From the NCBI RefSeq assembly GCF_030035675.1, contig NC_084480.1:248679981-248743980 (forward strand): a stretch of 64,000 nt of DNA. Direction: 5' to 3'. Of the stretch, positions 54,431 through 64,000 are shown piece by piece. A program made the position numbers and the translations under genes. Position 1 is the stretch's first letter; the number at the start of each line of letters is the position of its first letter. Source of the DNA: Rhineura floridana (lineage: Eukaryota > Chordata > Lepidosauria > Squamata > Rhineuridae). The notes under the pieces are model-generated. The model did no database searches and was not told the origin of the DNA. It worked only from the letters and a program-made list of their open reading frames with translations.

Positions 54431-56508
54431 TGGATTCACACTACTCTGGGCCATTTTCCCCACAAGGATGACTAAAACAATTGAAGTACCAATGCAGGCT
54501 CTGTAGTTTTCACATCTCAGATTGTGGTGTTCACACTGGGATTCCTCTTCTTGAAATCAAGTGTACAAGAAGCTGCTCTGTGGATGCACCCTAAAGTGAC
54601 ATTCAAGACTGCTGTCTCTAACTTCTTCAGAACATCAGTCCATTTTTATTCACAACAATTCAGTTTAATCTGTTGCAATGCAGAATAGATTTTGCATTAA
54701 ACAAAAGCAAACCTTTGAAAATTATTTATTTATTTATTTAACCACTTATTGCCAAAATAGGTTTCTAAGAGATGACCCTGCTGCATTTGGGGATCCACTA
54801 ACTCATTCTGCTGAGTGGAGCCCTGGATATCTATCCCAAAGCCCTGTCCTGATGGTACCACCATCCACCATTCTAGGAACCTTTAATCTGATGTTCTTTT
54901 AAAAAATTCTTTGGAGGCTGTACACAGCTAGACAGATCAGCAAAGAAGTAAGATGTGTGCACATGGGTGCACACAAACAGCAACAAGGGTTTCAAATCAC
55001 ACTGTTGTGGGCTGGTTTTTGCAAGAGCATTACATTAAGGACAACACTGAGCTGGATCAAATGCTTCTGTGCACAAAGATTTAAGTAGCAACTCCTATTT
55101 TTTTCCCCCAGTAGGGAAGTTCTTTCAGTCAATCACAAAACAATTTCTGCCCCTAGTAATGGAGCTGCTTATGCAGCTGCTTTAGTCTTTAGGGATGTTG
55201 GAAAGTGGCCTTTAACCAGACTGAGGGAAAAGCAGACCAAACAAAAACGGTTGGCTTTCCTACTCCTTGGTCCCTCTTCACATGCACACATTTAAACTGT
55301 CTATCTTACTTGACTGCCAACACTGAGTTTTTACTACTGTTAGCACTGCAGAGCCAAAGTTAGATTCTTTTCAACTACACGCATCATTGAAACAATTATC
55401 TATAAGCCTCCAGTTGTACAGCCTTTAAAACTGAAAGTAGGAAAAGTCAGAGGAAAAGTAATTTAATAACAACAGCCCTGTAAAACATCCTGTTGGTGAC
55501 CACAAAGGAAGACAGGTGGCAGAAATAATCCAAGATGTGATTATGAAACAAGCCTGTTTGTCTGAGGAATCACTGGGAGATCAAGAATGTCTCTTATCAC
55601 AGATGCTCCTGGCAGTACCCAAACTTTGATGACCTGGAGGTGCTTTGCTAGCTCTTTCGTGGTTAACTAAAAAATATTATCTTTGCCAACTCAGAACTGG
55701 TCATGCCATTCCTAAAACATCACCACCGATGACCCGAACGTATAACCACAGGGCAACATGAAAGCCAGTCCATGCCAAGCCACCCTAATTAGCAAAGGTG
55801 GGCCATTTGTCTCTTTTAGAAATTATATAACAAATACTAAATATGTCCTCTTGGATAGAGTCATATCCTAAAGTTACAAAAGTGGAAGGCTGCTCTGACT
55901 GCAGCTCTCTACCCCTCAAGAAGTCTCTCCTGGTAGAGTTTAGGTAGTTGTAGTGGGAGGGGGAAGCAGAAGGGGAAATGGGCAGAGGCAGCTGGAGCCC
56001 AAGCAGATCTCTTATGCAAGCTGCTTTCACCCAATTCTCAGTGATCCTCCTGGCTACACTGCAGCCTCCCCCACCTCACATACCAGGATTTTCCTGAACG
56101 GCCTCCCAAAGTCCAGGACAGGCTGCTTGGGGGTCCTGAGTGGATTACTGAATGGGGAGAAAGCCCTGTTGCAAAGCATTCTTCCAGTCTTGGAGTCAGC
56201 ACATTATATTTTCACAAACTTACTGGCTTTTGAATGGTCACAGACATATGTAGTTTTTAAAAAAGATTTCTGCTCAAGAGATCTGAGATTTAGCTAGCAC
56301 AACACGGCCAAGCGAATAGAAAGCACAGTGACAGGAAGGGTGTCTTCAGTTAAAAGACAGGTGTGGTGGGACCAAAGATCTTCAGAATGCTGTGACTTTC
56401 TTTTCTTTAGGGGATGGGGCAACGTTGGGCTATCTGTAGCCAATAATCATGTAACAAACACACAAGATGGGGCCGATTTGGAATGGATGGGCCTCAAAAC
56501 AATTTTCA
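54431..56508. other. Gene-free stretch
   Basis: An (ATTT)n run lies at 54722-54742. No gene or clear repeat is recognised. Confidence 0.3.
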
Positions 56509-56745
56509 CCAGTGTGGCGTAGTGGTTAGAATGTTGGACTATGACCTGGGAGACCAGGGTTTGAATCCCCACATAGCCATGAAGCTCACTGGGTGACCTT
56601 GGGCCAGTCACTGCCTCTCGGCCTCAGAGGAAGGCAATGGCAAACCCCCTCTGAATACCGCTTACCATGAAAACCCTATTCATAGGGCTGCCATAAGTCG
56701 GAATCAACTTGAAGGCAGTCCATTTCTTTCTTTTTTTTCATTTCT
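56509..56745 (+). mobile_element. Sauria-type SINE, full-length copy
   Basis: tRNA-like head (gtggcgtagtggttagaatg; B box gggtttgaatcccc), CORE-like part (cactgggtgaccttgggccagtcac), then ctattcatagggctgccataagtcggaatcaacttgaaggc, a Bov-B-like tail. It is the best complete copy of the family here. A T-rich stretch follows. Confidence 0.85.
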
Positions 56746-58490
56746 AAAGAGTTTCTGAATACACTCTACACAAATTCAGGTCAGTAGAAAAGGGATTATA
56801 TGTTAGGGAGCACCCAAAGAGCCTTCATCACCCGGGCAGTAGAGTCTGCATGCTAGGGAAACACGTGGCTTTTGAAGAAGTTCAATTTGTGTGGAAGGTG
56901 AAGAATTGAACCAACAACTAAGAAAATGAAGAGATGGCATCTTTCCTTCCTGAGGGTACTTAGTACTTTACATTCCTTCAGAGGCCTTTTAACACTGAAG
57001 TGAAAAGGGTACTGTTATATGGTTAAAAAGAGGTGGGGGCTTCATTGCCTTCCAGTAAATGGTGAATGCTGGGCCTGAAAGACTGACCTATTTCAGGCTT
57101 GCATATTTCACTACCTTTAACTGCTGCAAAAGAACTTTCTGGAAAGTCCCACAATGCTTTGATCCTAAAGTTTTGTTGCTGTGCCAAGGCACGCAAATCT
57201 AGGCATAACAAATGTGAACAGAATAGAAAGTCCAAGTATTGTTGGTTTTACATGACAAGTACCCTGCTTCTCTCATTCAGCATATTCACGCTGCCCAGCA
57301 AGCAGCACAGCTTTGGCAGAAAGTGGCAAGCCTCTCGTACACTTTCCCTGGAAGAGGTCGTTTCTTCTGGCAGAAGGGATGCTTGGGGAAGAAAAGAGGA
57401 GCACTGAAAGTGAACAGAGAGGAATTCATATTATGCTTCTGCACGTTAGTCCCATGTCTTAAAGCATTTGCATGCAAAGTGTTTAGAGACGCTTTTGCTT
57501 TCAAGTCTGACCCACTTGTACTATGAATCATAGAATGGCTTGGCAGGACCCATGTGACTATTTGTTTCTGCTCAAATGCATTCTTTTAGAAGTCTAACAT
57601 GGCTATATGGGACTCATTCTGTGGTCTATGGCATGAAGAAAGTGATATGGGCAGAAGCCACTTTTGGATCCTACAGCTACAAAATCAGGCTGCCTTTACA
57701 ACTAAGTGGACTTGCAGCAGCCATCTGGCTTTTAGAAAAGTAGTCTGCTCTGATCACAGGTGTACCATGCTCACAAATATGCAACATGCTTTTAAAAAAA
57801 ATCAGCAGAGCTTTCAATTCTGAATGCCAAATGTCTAATTCAATATTTACTTGCAAAATTACTTGAATTATTTACAGTACATAATTCAAATTTTGGCAGG
57901 ATTATTTATTCAAAGTTATCTTTTGAACTTATGACTCTGGATATTTTTTCTGGATGTTACATTTTACTGCAAGTTATGCTGCACTATAGTTTCATTGCAC
58001 AGGCAGTTATATGAATGTTTTGCTTAAGATTACACTACATCATTGATTTTGTAGTCTTAAATTTGTACCAACAATTGTTTTCTTGCATGGGCTCTTTTGC
58101 TTGCATAAATGAAACTGCTTCCCATAACGATTCTCAACATCATAACAATACAGACAGATTGGTGCATTAAGGTTAAAAGCAGGTTGAAGAAAAACACTGT
58201 TTGGTTTGAAAGAGAGAATTCTCAGTTACATAAAGAGTTTTCTCCACATTATAGAATACAACTAAAGACAAAGTGAACCATTAGAAATAAGAGATGGGTG
58301 GGGCGCAAACAGAATTTTCTTACCAGGATTTGGATGTGACATAATCAACTGCCTGAATTTTGTACCCTTCCAATTTTGGAAGCAATTCTTTTTTGAAACC
58401 TTTAGGCTTGAGCTGCCACGTTTTGACTGAAGAGATAGGTTGGAGCTACTTAGACTGTATTATAGTCTGTCTATAAACTTTTTAAAAAGC

Positions 58491-58493
<3 letters not shown>
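56746..58493. other. Gene-free stretch
   Basis: 57524-57550 (tgaatcatagaatggcttggcaggaccc) looks like a CR1 3'-end remnant. The rest is unassigned. Confidence 0.3.

Positions 58494-58521
<28 letters not shown>
58494..58521. repeat. (AAT)n microsatellite
   Basis: Tail of the LINE at 58494-59062. Confidence 0.85.
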
Positions 58522-58522
<1 letters not shown>

Positions 58523-59062
58523 TTTTATTTAGCAGACGCCCATCTGTCCGACTGAACGGACACTCTGGGCGACGTACAATATAAAATACAATATAAAATA
58601 CAATCTGCTCATATACATAATCATCACATTATTAATATCATAACATCTCATCTGAAGACCATCTTACATTAATACAGTGTAAAACCTAACCCACCCCAGA
58701 GATCCCATAGGCCTGCCTGAAGAGCCAGGTCTTCAAGGCTCGGTGAAAAGTCAACAGGGAGGGGGCATGCCGAAGGTCAAAGGGAAGTAAGTTCCAGAAG
58801 GTGGGGGCCACGATCGAAAAAGCCCTCTCCCTGGTCCGCACCAACCTAGCTGTCTTAGTCAGTGGGACCGAGAGAAGGTCCTGTGAGGCTGATCTTGTTT
58901 GGCGGCATATTTGGTGATACTGGAGGTGCTCCTTCAGATAAACTGGGCCGGAACTGTATAGAGTTTTAAAGGTTAAAACCAACACCTTGAATTGGGCCCG
59001 GTATACAACTGGCAACCAGTGTAATTCAATCAACACTGGGGTGATATGATCGCGGCGGCGGG
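58494..59062 (-). mobile_element. L2-clade LINE 3' copy
   Basis: The minus strand reads [40 protein letters not shown] and FRQAYG, then a stop, a short 3' UTR and an (ATT)n tail on that strand at 58494-58521. The C-terminal frame (58686-59036) is open. It is 5'-truncated and a different subfamily from 62779-63425. Confidence 0.85.
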
Positions 59063-62000
59063 TCTGCTTTATTATTTGCTTTTAGAGATTTTTGAATGTA
59101 GAATTATTAACAAGCTGCTATTTTATAATGCAGTTTATTGTTCCCATTTCTGTTTGCTTATATTTTAACAAGAAGTCAGTACTGTATGTATACTAAGTGT
59201 GCCACAGTTTTCAGCTTTAAGACAGTTTCCAAATTCTAGGTGTAAAAAACACTTGAGGGTTCTGCAGTCAAGACGGGATTCCTGATCACTGTGTTTTCCA
59301 TCACCTTCACAAAACATGTGGATCTACATCTAGTTGAGCTGGGAATTTGCAAGGTATTTGAGCTTGCTGGGGAAGGCAGCTATGTGGGGAACAAAAAGGA
59401 GAGCTGGAAGCAGAGGAAATTAGAAGACAAAGGGGAACAGGAAAAAATGTTCCTTCACCAAACACAATGTATTATAAATTGCCTTTTTTTATTGTGAAGT
59501 CAGTGCTAATGTTTATTCTCCTGAAATCCCCCGATATAACTTACTTCTGCACACAAGGAAGACAGGAAAAAGTGCAATCCTGCTGGAATCGCTTAAAATC
59601 TGTGCTTTGGTGAGCACCAAAGCCACTTGTATACCAGATCAAGAGTGTAGGATTTTCTTCAGACAAAGATTACCATCAGTAAGTGTCCATAGATGGACTC
59701 CATACCTGTCAGCAAGACTGAGGGTGATTCTAGGCTGTTGCTATTTTCAGGTAGGAACTCTCAATACATAAGCATCCAATTATTTCACAATGCAATTATC
59801 TCAACACTCAAGTCTCTGTAATCAAGCTTTTGTCTCCCATGCAAGTGCAGTTATATCAAGACCAACCCTTGCTACTCCAGCTACAGGAATGTTTCAGGAG
59901 CTGCAAAACTGAAGATAGATTAAGTAGGAATTCAGCTCATTTCTAAAAATGGTTAGAAGAACACAAAAATATACTGAATATTTACATGTCACAAATCAAT
60001 AGTTCTATTAGTCCAACTTTGTTTTGTGTGCACATCAGGCTTTTGAACTCCAGAGTGTTTCAGACTGAACATAGTTCTGACATTACATGGGCCTTCCATT
60101 ATTACCACTGTTTTATGTTCTCACAAAAATGAGAAACATGGGGGGGGGGAAGAGAACCAATCTCAAGATGCTGAAGAATATTGCACTGTTTATTAATGCT
60201 CTGTTTTGTCAAAGGGTTTTTACCATCACTTCCCCTTTTGTGCTATAAGAAACTGCAGACCCTCCCGGGCTTGGTTGGATAGAGGAGAGGAGGAGGAGGA
60301 CGGGGAAACACCAGCCCAGGATTGGCATTGTCACTTCCTATCTTACTTGCTCCTCAAGAAGACTGTCACCACCATGATAGATTTCTTTATAGACATGGCC
60401 AAGGGAGGGGAATACTGTTCATCTGCTGTGACCTTAAGCTTCGAGAGCAGGTGGCTGCCATGTATCTGTGCTCATCCATGTCCCTTAAGGCCAAAAAGAA
60501 CCCACAGGATACTGCATGAGATTTAAGTATGGGAAGGGTTCTCTCCCAGACTCCATTGCAATGGCACACTGTTCCTTATACATCTGAATTGCAACCAAGG
60601 CCGGGAGAAGGTAATCACAAAAAATGGGTGCCCAAACCACCCCTGCCTCAAAGCATTCAACCAAATGCTTCTGCACCAGCGGTGGAGGAGCACCATGTAA
60701 ATTGCATTCCTCCTAGCCTATGAAACAGTTATTTGTTGGGTTGGAGGGAGCGTGATTGCAATGGGGAGGAAACTGTGGGACTGAAGGGACCACCCCCTCT
60801 CACTGCTGGGGCGGGGAGGGGTCTCCTCTTCTCTGCCCTAGCAGGTAGAGACTTTGAAAGTGAGGATCATGCTGGCAGTTGCCACTACAATTCCCACTTT
60901 AAAAGGGATTCTCTCTCCTTGATGTGATGAAGAGGATCCTGTATTTTTTTGCCCTGGCAGAGAGAGACTTTGAAGATGTGTGTGTGCATGCACATGCACT
61001 CAGGCCACACTGATGCCACCAGCTTCTGGCCCTCAGGTTGCCACACGTTGCTGCATGTTGTCCTTGGCAGGCAAAAAGGTTGTTCACCTGTGCTCTATGG
61101 CCACATTTGGATCAATTAATTTTAGGATGATGGTGCAGATAAATATTTTTAGCACCTAAGAGGCTTACCCTCTTTTCCTACCAGATGTTGGATCTTGGCA
61201 CCTTCATTTAGCACATGGATGGGGAACTTCAGGCCTGGGGCCTTTCTGCCTGGCCCTCAGGATTCTATCCAGGGCATACCTCTTCCATAGGCCACACTTG
61301 TTCTTGCAGGGAACTCTGTGCAATACTTTGAAGCTGATTGTGGGGGCTCCAAAACAGTGCAAAAACAGGTAATGTGACATCATTGTGATGTCAGGTGATT
61401 GACATGTGAGTGGCCCCATCTATCTCTCAAATATGACCAGTGGGGGAGATAAGAATCTGATCTGCTGGCTGGATCCAGTTCTCATTCCTGCTTTACAGCT
61501 TCTGTTAGTTGCTAAACAGACATCTTTTTACCCTGGCCTTTGAAAAATAAATTGATTTCTGCGTTCTTCCTGTAAAGTGTTGTATGGTATTATTATTTGG
61601 GGTTATGAATGGGATTGTTGTTTATTTGCTGTTTTAATTGCATTGGGTTTTTTTATTTTGTTGAAGGATGAGTAAATAATATATATTATTAATATTAATA
61701 ATAATATGCAGAATCTCTCAGCAGAATTATTCAATGTAGGGATTAGAGAAGCACATTTTTTTTCTACAACATGGGCAGCTTCAGGGATCTGAGCTTGTCT
61801 TTCCAAAATGAGTTTGAATGACAAACACCAGTTATATTTTTCCTTCATCTATGCTTACAGTTACTTATGCATGGCTATATGGAACATTTACTGTCAACCT
61901 TCAGGGTCCTTTGGGAGCCTGATAAACCAAATAAACCAAAGTTAGGGTGCGTCTGGCTCTCCGCTATCTGTCCTGTTCCTGTATGGATAAGTAAGTAATC

Positions 62001-62211
62001 CGCTTTGCATTTTTTCAGAAAATGGCTTGGAAAAGGGTTGGGCAGATATTCTCTCTTTTACTCTATGGCATTCAAGACTGATTTTTTTTTCTTTTTGCAA
62101 TTTTTTGGTAAGAACTACCTGGCTGAAAGAAACATGAAATTTTCTTTGCCAGAATAGGACTAGGGCAATGCAATTCAGCAAGTGATAGGAATCTGGGCAG
62201 CTGTGATTTTC
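59063..62211. other. Gene-free stretch
   Basis: 61215-61275 (ggatggggaacttcaggcctgggg...) may be a remnant of a hAT-type dispersed repeat. No gene, RNA or other element is recognised. Confidence 0.3.
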
Positions 62212-62325
62212 ATAAAATCATAGAACACTAGAGTAGGAAGAAACCTATAAGGCCATCACGTCCCACCCTCTGCTCAATGCAGAAATCCAACTTTTGTCCC
62301 TCAACTAAAGAAAATGTGATTGAAA
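62212..62325 (-). repeat. CR1 LINE 3' end
   Basis: ataaaatcatagaacactagagtaggaagaaacct...ccaccctctgctcaatgcagaaatccaac is the reversed CR1 3' terminus with its cATAGAA-type end repeat. Confidence 0.65.
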
Positions 62326-62778
62326 CCTGAAGTAATTTACTTGTGCTCACTTTCTATAGAGTCATCTTCTCAGCCTACCATCTCACATTTCACAAGGTGA
62401 TCACTCAGAGGAACAAAGCTAAAACAGATATTCTAAACTGTGCAATTACTTTAGTTTTGTATAAAGGTTTTATAGGATTCCCCTGGTGGTAAAGTATTTG
62501 AGCAGTAATTAACTATAACAGTATTATTGACCTAACTAGATGAGATGTTGGAGATCAGTGATCCAGTTGCTGTGCATATACAAGTCCAGTTAGAAAACTG
62601 GTAATAGGATTAATCAGCTAGGGATGGTGAAGGGGTGGTGATGGTAGTGGATTGAGTTTCCCCTGCTACCCAAACAGCTGATTGGTACAACTGCTGCATT
62701 TCTTACAGGATGCTATTTTGCACACAGTTGAACTTGCACCATTATCTATGCATTCTTGGAACTGATATAACACTCACA
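62326..62778. other. Gene-free stretch
   Basis: Nothing is recognised. Confidence 0.3.
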
Positions 62779-63425
62779 TCTACGCTCTACGTAGGGCTGC
62801 CCTTGAAGACAGTTCGGAAGCTTCAGCTGGTGCAGAACGCAGCTGCCAGATTAGTGACGAGGACCAGTCGGTCTTCGCATATAACACCTGTCCTGGCGCG
62901 TCTGCACTGGCTTCCTATTTGCTTCCGGGCGAGATTCAAGGTGCTGGTTTTGACCTATAAAGCCTTACACGGCGTGGGACCTCAATACCTTGTGGAACGC
63001 CTCTCTCGCTATGAACCTACCCGTTCACTTCGTTCAGAATCTAAGGCCCTCCTCTGGGTACCAACCCATCGGGAAGCCCGCAGGGTGGTTACGAGATCTA
63101 GGGCCTTTTCTGTGGTGGCCCCTGAGTTGTGGAACAGCCTCCCCGAAGAGGTACGCCTGGCGCCTACACTTCCATCTTTTCGGCGCCAGGTAAAGACCTT
63201 TTTATGCTCCCAGGCATTTTAATCTTCTTAACTTTTTAAATCTTTTAATCTGTATTTTAATTTTTGTAGTATTTATTTTGTTTTTGCTGTGCTTTTCGTT
63301 GTTTGTTTGTATATGTTTTGTATTTTTATTATGATATATTGTATTTTATTTTGTTTGTTCACCGCCCTGAGAGCTATTTCGCTAAGGGCGGTATATAAAT
63401 TGAAATAATAAATAAATAAATAAAT
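62779..63425 (+). mobile_element. L2-clade LINE, young 3'-end copy
   Basis: The C-terminal frame is open to TAA at 63220-63222: [60 protein letters not shown]. The 3' UTR has caccgccctgagagctatttcgc / taagggcggtatataaattg and an AAATA tail. It starts abruptly at 62779 (5' truncation). It closely resembles 12998-14955 but has no stop in its coding part, so it is probably a younger member of the same subfamily. Confidence 0.88.
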
Positions 63426-63781
63426 CTTGATATTCTATGAATGTTTAATATACAGTATACAAATTTGTTTAAAAAGCTTGTTTTTAATCAATGTTTCCCA
63501 AAAAGTACAAAAATACATTCACAACAAATGACAGGGTATAGATACAATAAGATCATGCAGTTTCAGAGGTTTTGAAATCATTGCAAGAATGCTTGGTTTA
63601 ATGCAATTCACATTAGATATATTGCATTGCAGACTGCAAAGCTGTCCAATGTAAAAGTGTTTTTCCATTCAGACATTTCGGTGCAATTAATTTTTCTTCT
63701 CTGTCATTCTTATAGCTTGTGCCAGTTGGTGTCACTTTAGCTTATGAATATGCTAACAATAATTTAAGGAGTTACATTTCT
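63426..63781. other. Sequence between the LINE and CHST9
   Basis: It is AT-rich and unassigned; part of it may be CHST9 3' UTR. Confidence 0.3.
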
Positions 63782-63787
63782 TTTATT
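63782..63787 (-). promoter_or_regulatory. Possible CHST9 poly(A) signal AATAAA
   Basis: An AATAAA on the minus strand lies 50 bases past the CHST9 stop. It would give a very short 3' UTR; a longer one ending further left is equally possible. Confidence 0.3.
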
Positions 63788-63836
63788 CCCAAGCTAAATG
63801 GTAAAATTGCTTAGCATTCAGCCAACCAAATCAGGA

Positions 63837-64000
63837 TTATGCATATGATACAGTATAATTGAACATTAAATAATCCAGATAATAAAAGTCATAGATCTGC
63901 TGTCTTTCTGTGGTATGAATCTCTTGTAAGTATCGTCTCACAACTTCTGAATTTGTTCTTTTGTCACTGGAATGCCTGTCTTTGAAATTAGGAAAAGTCA
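63837..64000 (-). CDS. CHST9: CHST9 C-terminus (partial, last exon; runs off the right edge)
   Basis: Read on the minus strand from the edge, the frame gives [16 protein letters not shown], then VVRRYLQEI, and [14 protein letters not shown] near the end, then TAA at 63839-63837. [10 protein letters not shown] and [15 protein letters not shown] are the conserved C-terminus of carbohydrate sulfotransferase 9 (GalNAc-4-O-sulfotransferase 2), a Golgi type II membrane enzyme that sulfates terminal GalNAc on glycans such as those of glycoprotein hormones. Only 53 residues are in the window; the catalytic PAPS-binding part lies outside. CHST9 upstream of AQP4 on the same strand matches human gene order. 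CHST8 is the close paralogue, but the neighbour favours CHST9. Confidence 0.9.
   Translation of the reverse strand, partial: TFPNFKDRHSSDKRTNSEVVRRYLQEIHTTERQQIYDFYYLDYLMFNYTVSYA

Overview
The window is vertebrate nuclear DNA, almost certainly from a squamate reptile. It carries tRNA-derived SINEs with a Bov-B-type tail (Sauria-SINE architecture), a Bov-B/RTE LINE fragment, many L2-clade LINE copies, CR1 pieces, hAT elements and foldback MITEs, and Copia and Gypsy LTR fossils. Two host genes are visible, both on the minus strand, in the order seen in human 18q11.2: CHST9, of which only the last codons enter the right edge (63837-64000), and the whole of AQP4 (five coding exons between 50395 and 31903).

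Layout: 1-5.2 kb is gene-free with short MITE-like repeats. 5.2-12.7 kb is one nested pile: an old L2-clade LINE is split by a Copia element with both LTRs (5954-12175). The Copia element is itself split by an L1 that carries only ORF1 (7693-9832, 19-bp target duplication) and by a solo LTR (10282-11346, TTTAG duplication). A Sauria-type SINE sits in the 3' part of the outer LINE. 13.0-15.0 kb is the best-preserved L2-clade LINE. 15.7-27.0 kb holds two LTR-plus-leader copies of one family in opposite orientation, more LINEs, a 115-bp near-perfect palindrome, a Gypsy fossil split by an L2-clade LINE, a solo LTR and a CR1 fragment.

AQP4 occupies about 27.9-50.4 kb. Exon 0 (M1 start) lies in a CpG island at about 49.1-50.7 kb. 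Exons 1-4 follow at 44.2, 41.3, 40.2 and 32.2 kb. The assembled M1 protein is 324 residues with both NPA motifs and a C-terminal -SSV PDZ ligand. Its stop is UGA-CUA-G, followed by an open in-frame extension ending PPIKETDLL and then TAA. This is the arrangement used for the programmed readthrough form AQP4ex. A 3' UTR of about 4 kb ends at the first AATAAA on that strand (27945-27940).

Intron 3 (between exons 3 and 4) holds the most unusual repeat structure. A 3.9-kb hAT element with a perfect 8-bp target duplication sits inside the 3' end of a Bov-B copy. Inside the hAT is a composite element (long inverted-repeat arms plus a block of octamer-containing, purine-rich tandem units), itself split by a solo LTR. 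A second copy of the composite, in opposite orientation, lies 2-3 kb away in the same intron. From 50.7 kb to the right edge there are SINEs, a GC-rich hAT MITE with a perfect 8-bp duplication, LINE fragments and long stretches with nothing recognisable, up to the CHST9 3' end.

All family names are from recognition by eye; no database search was run.
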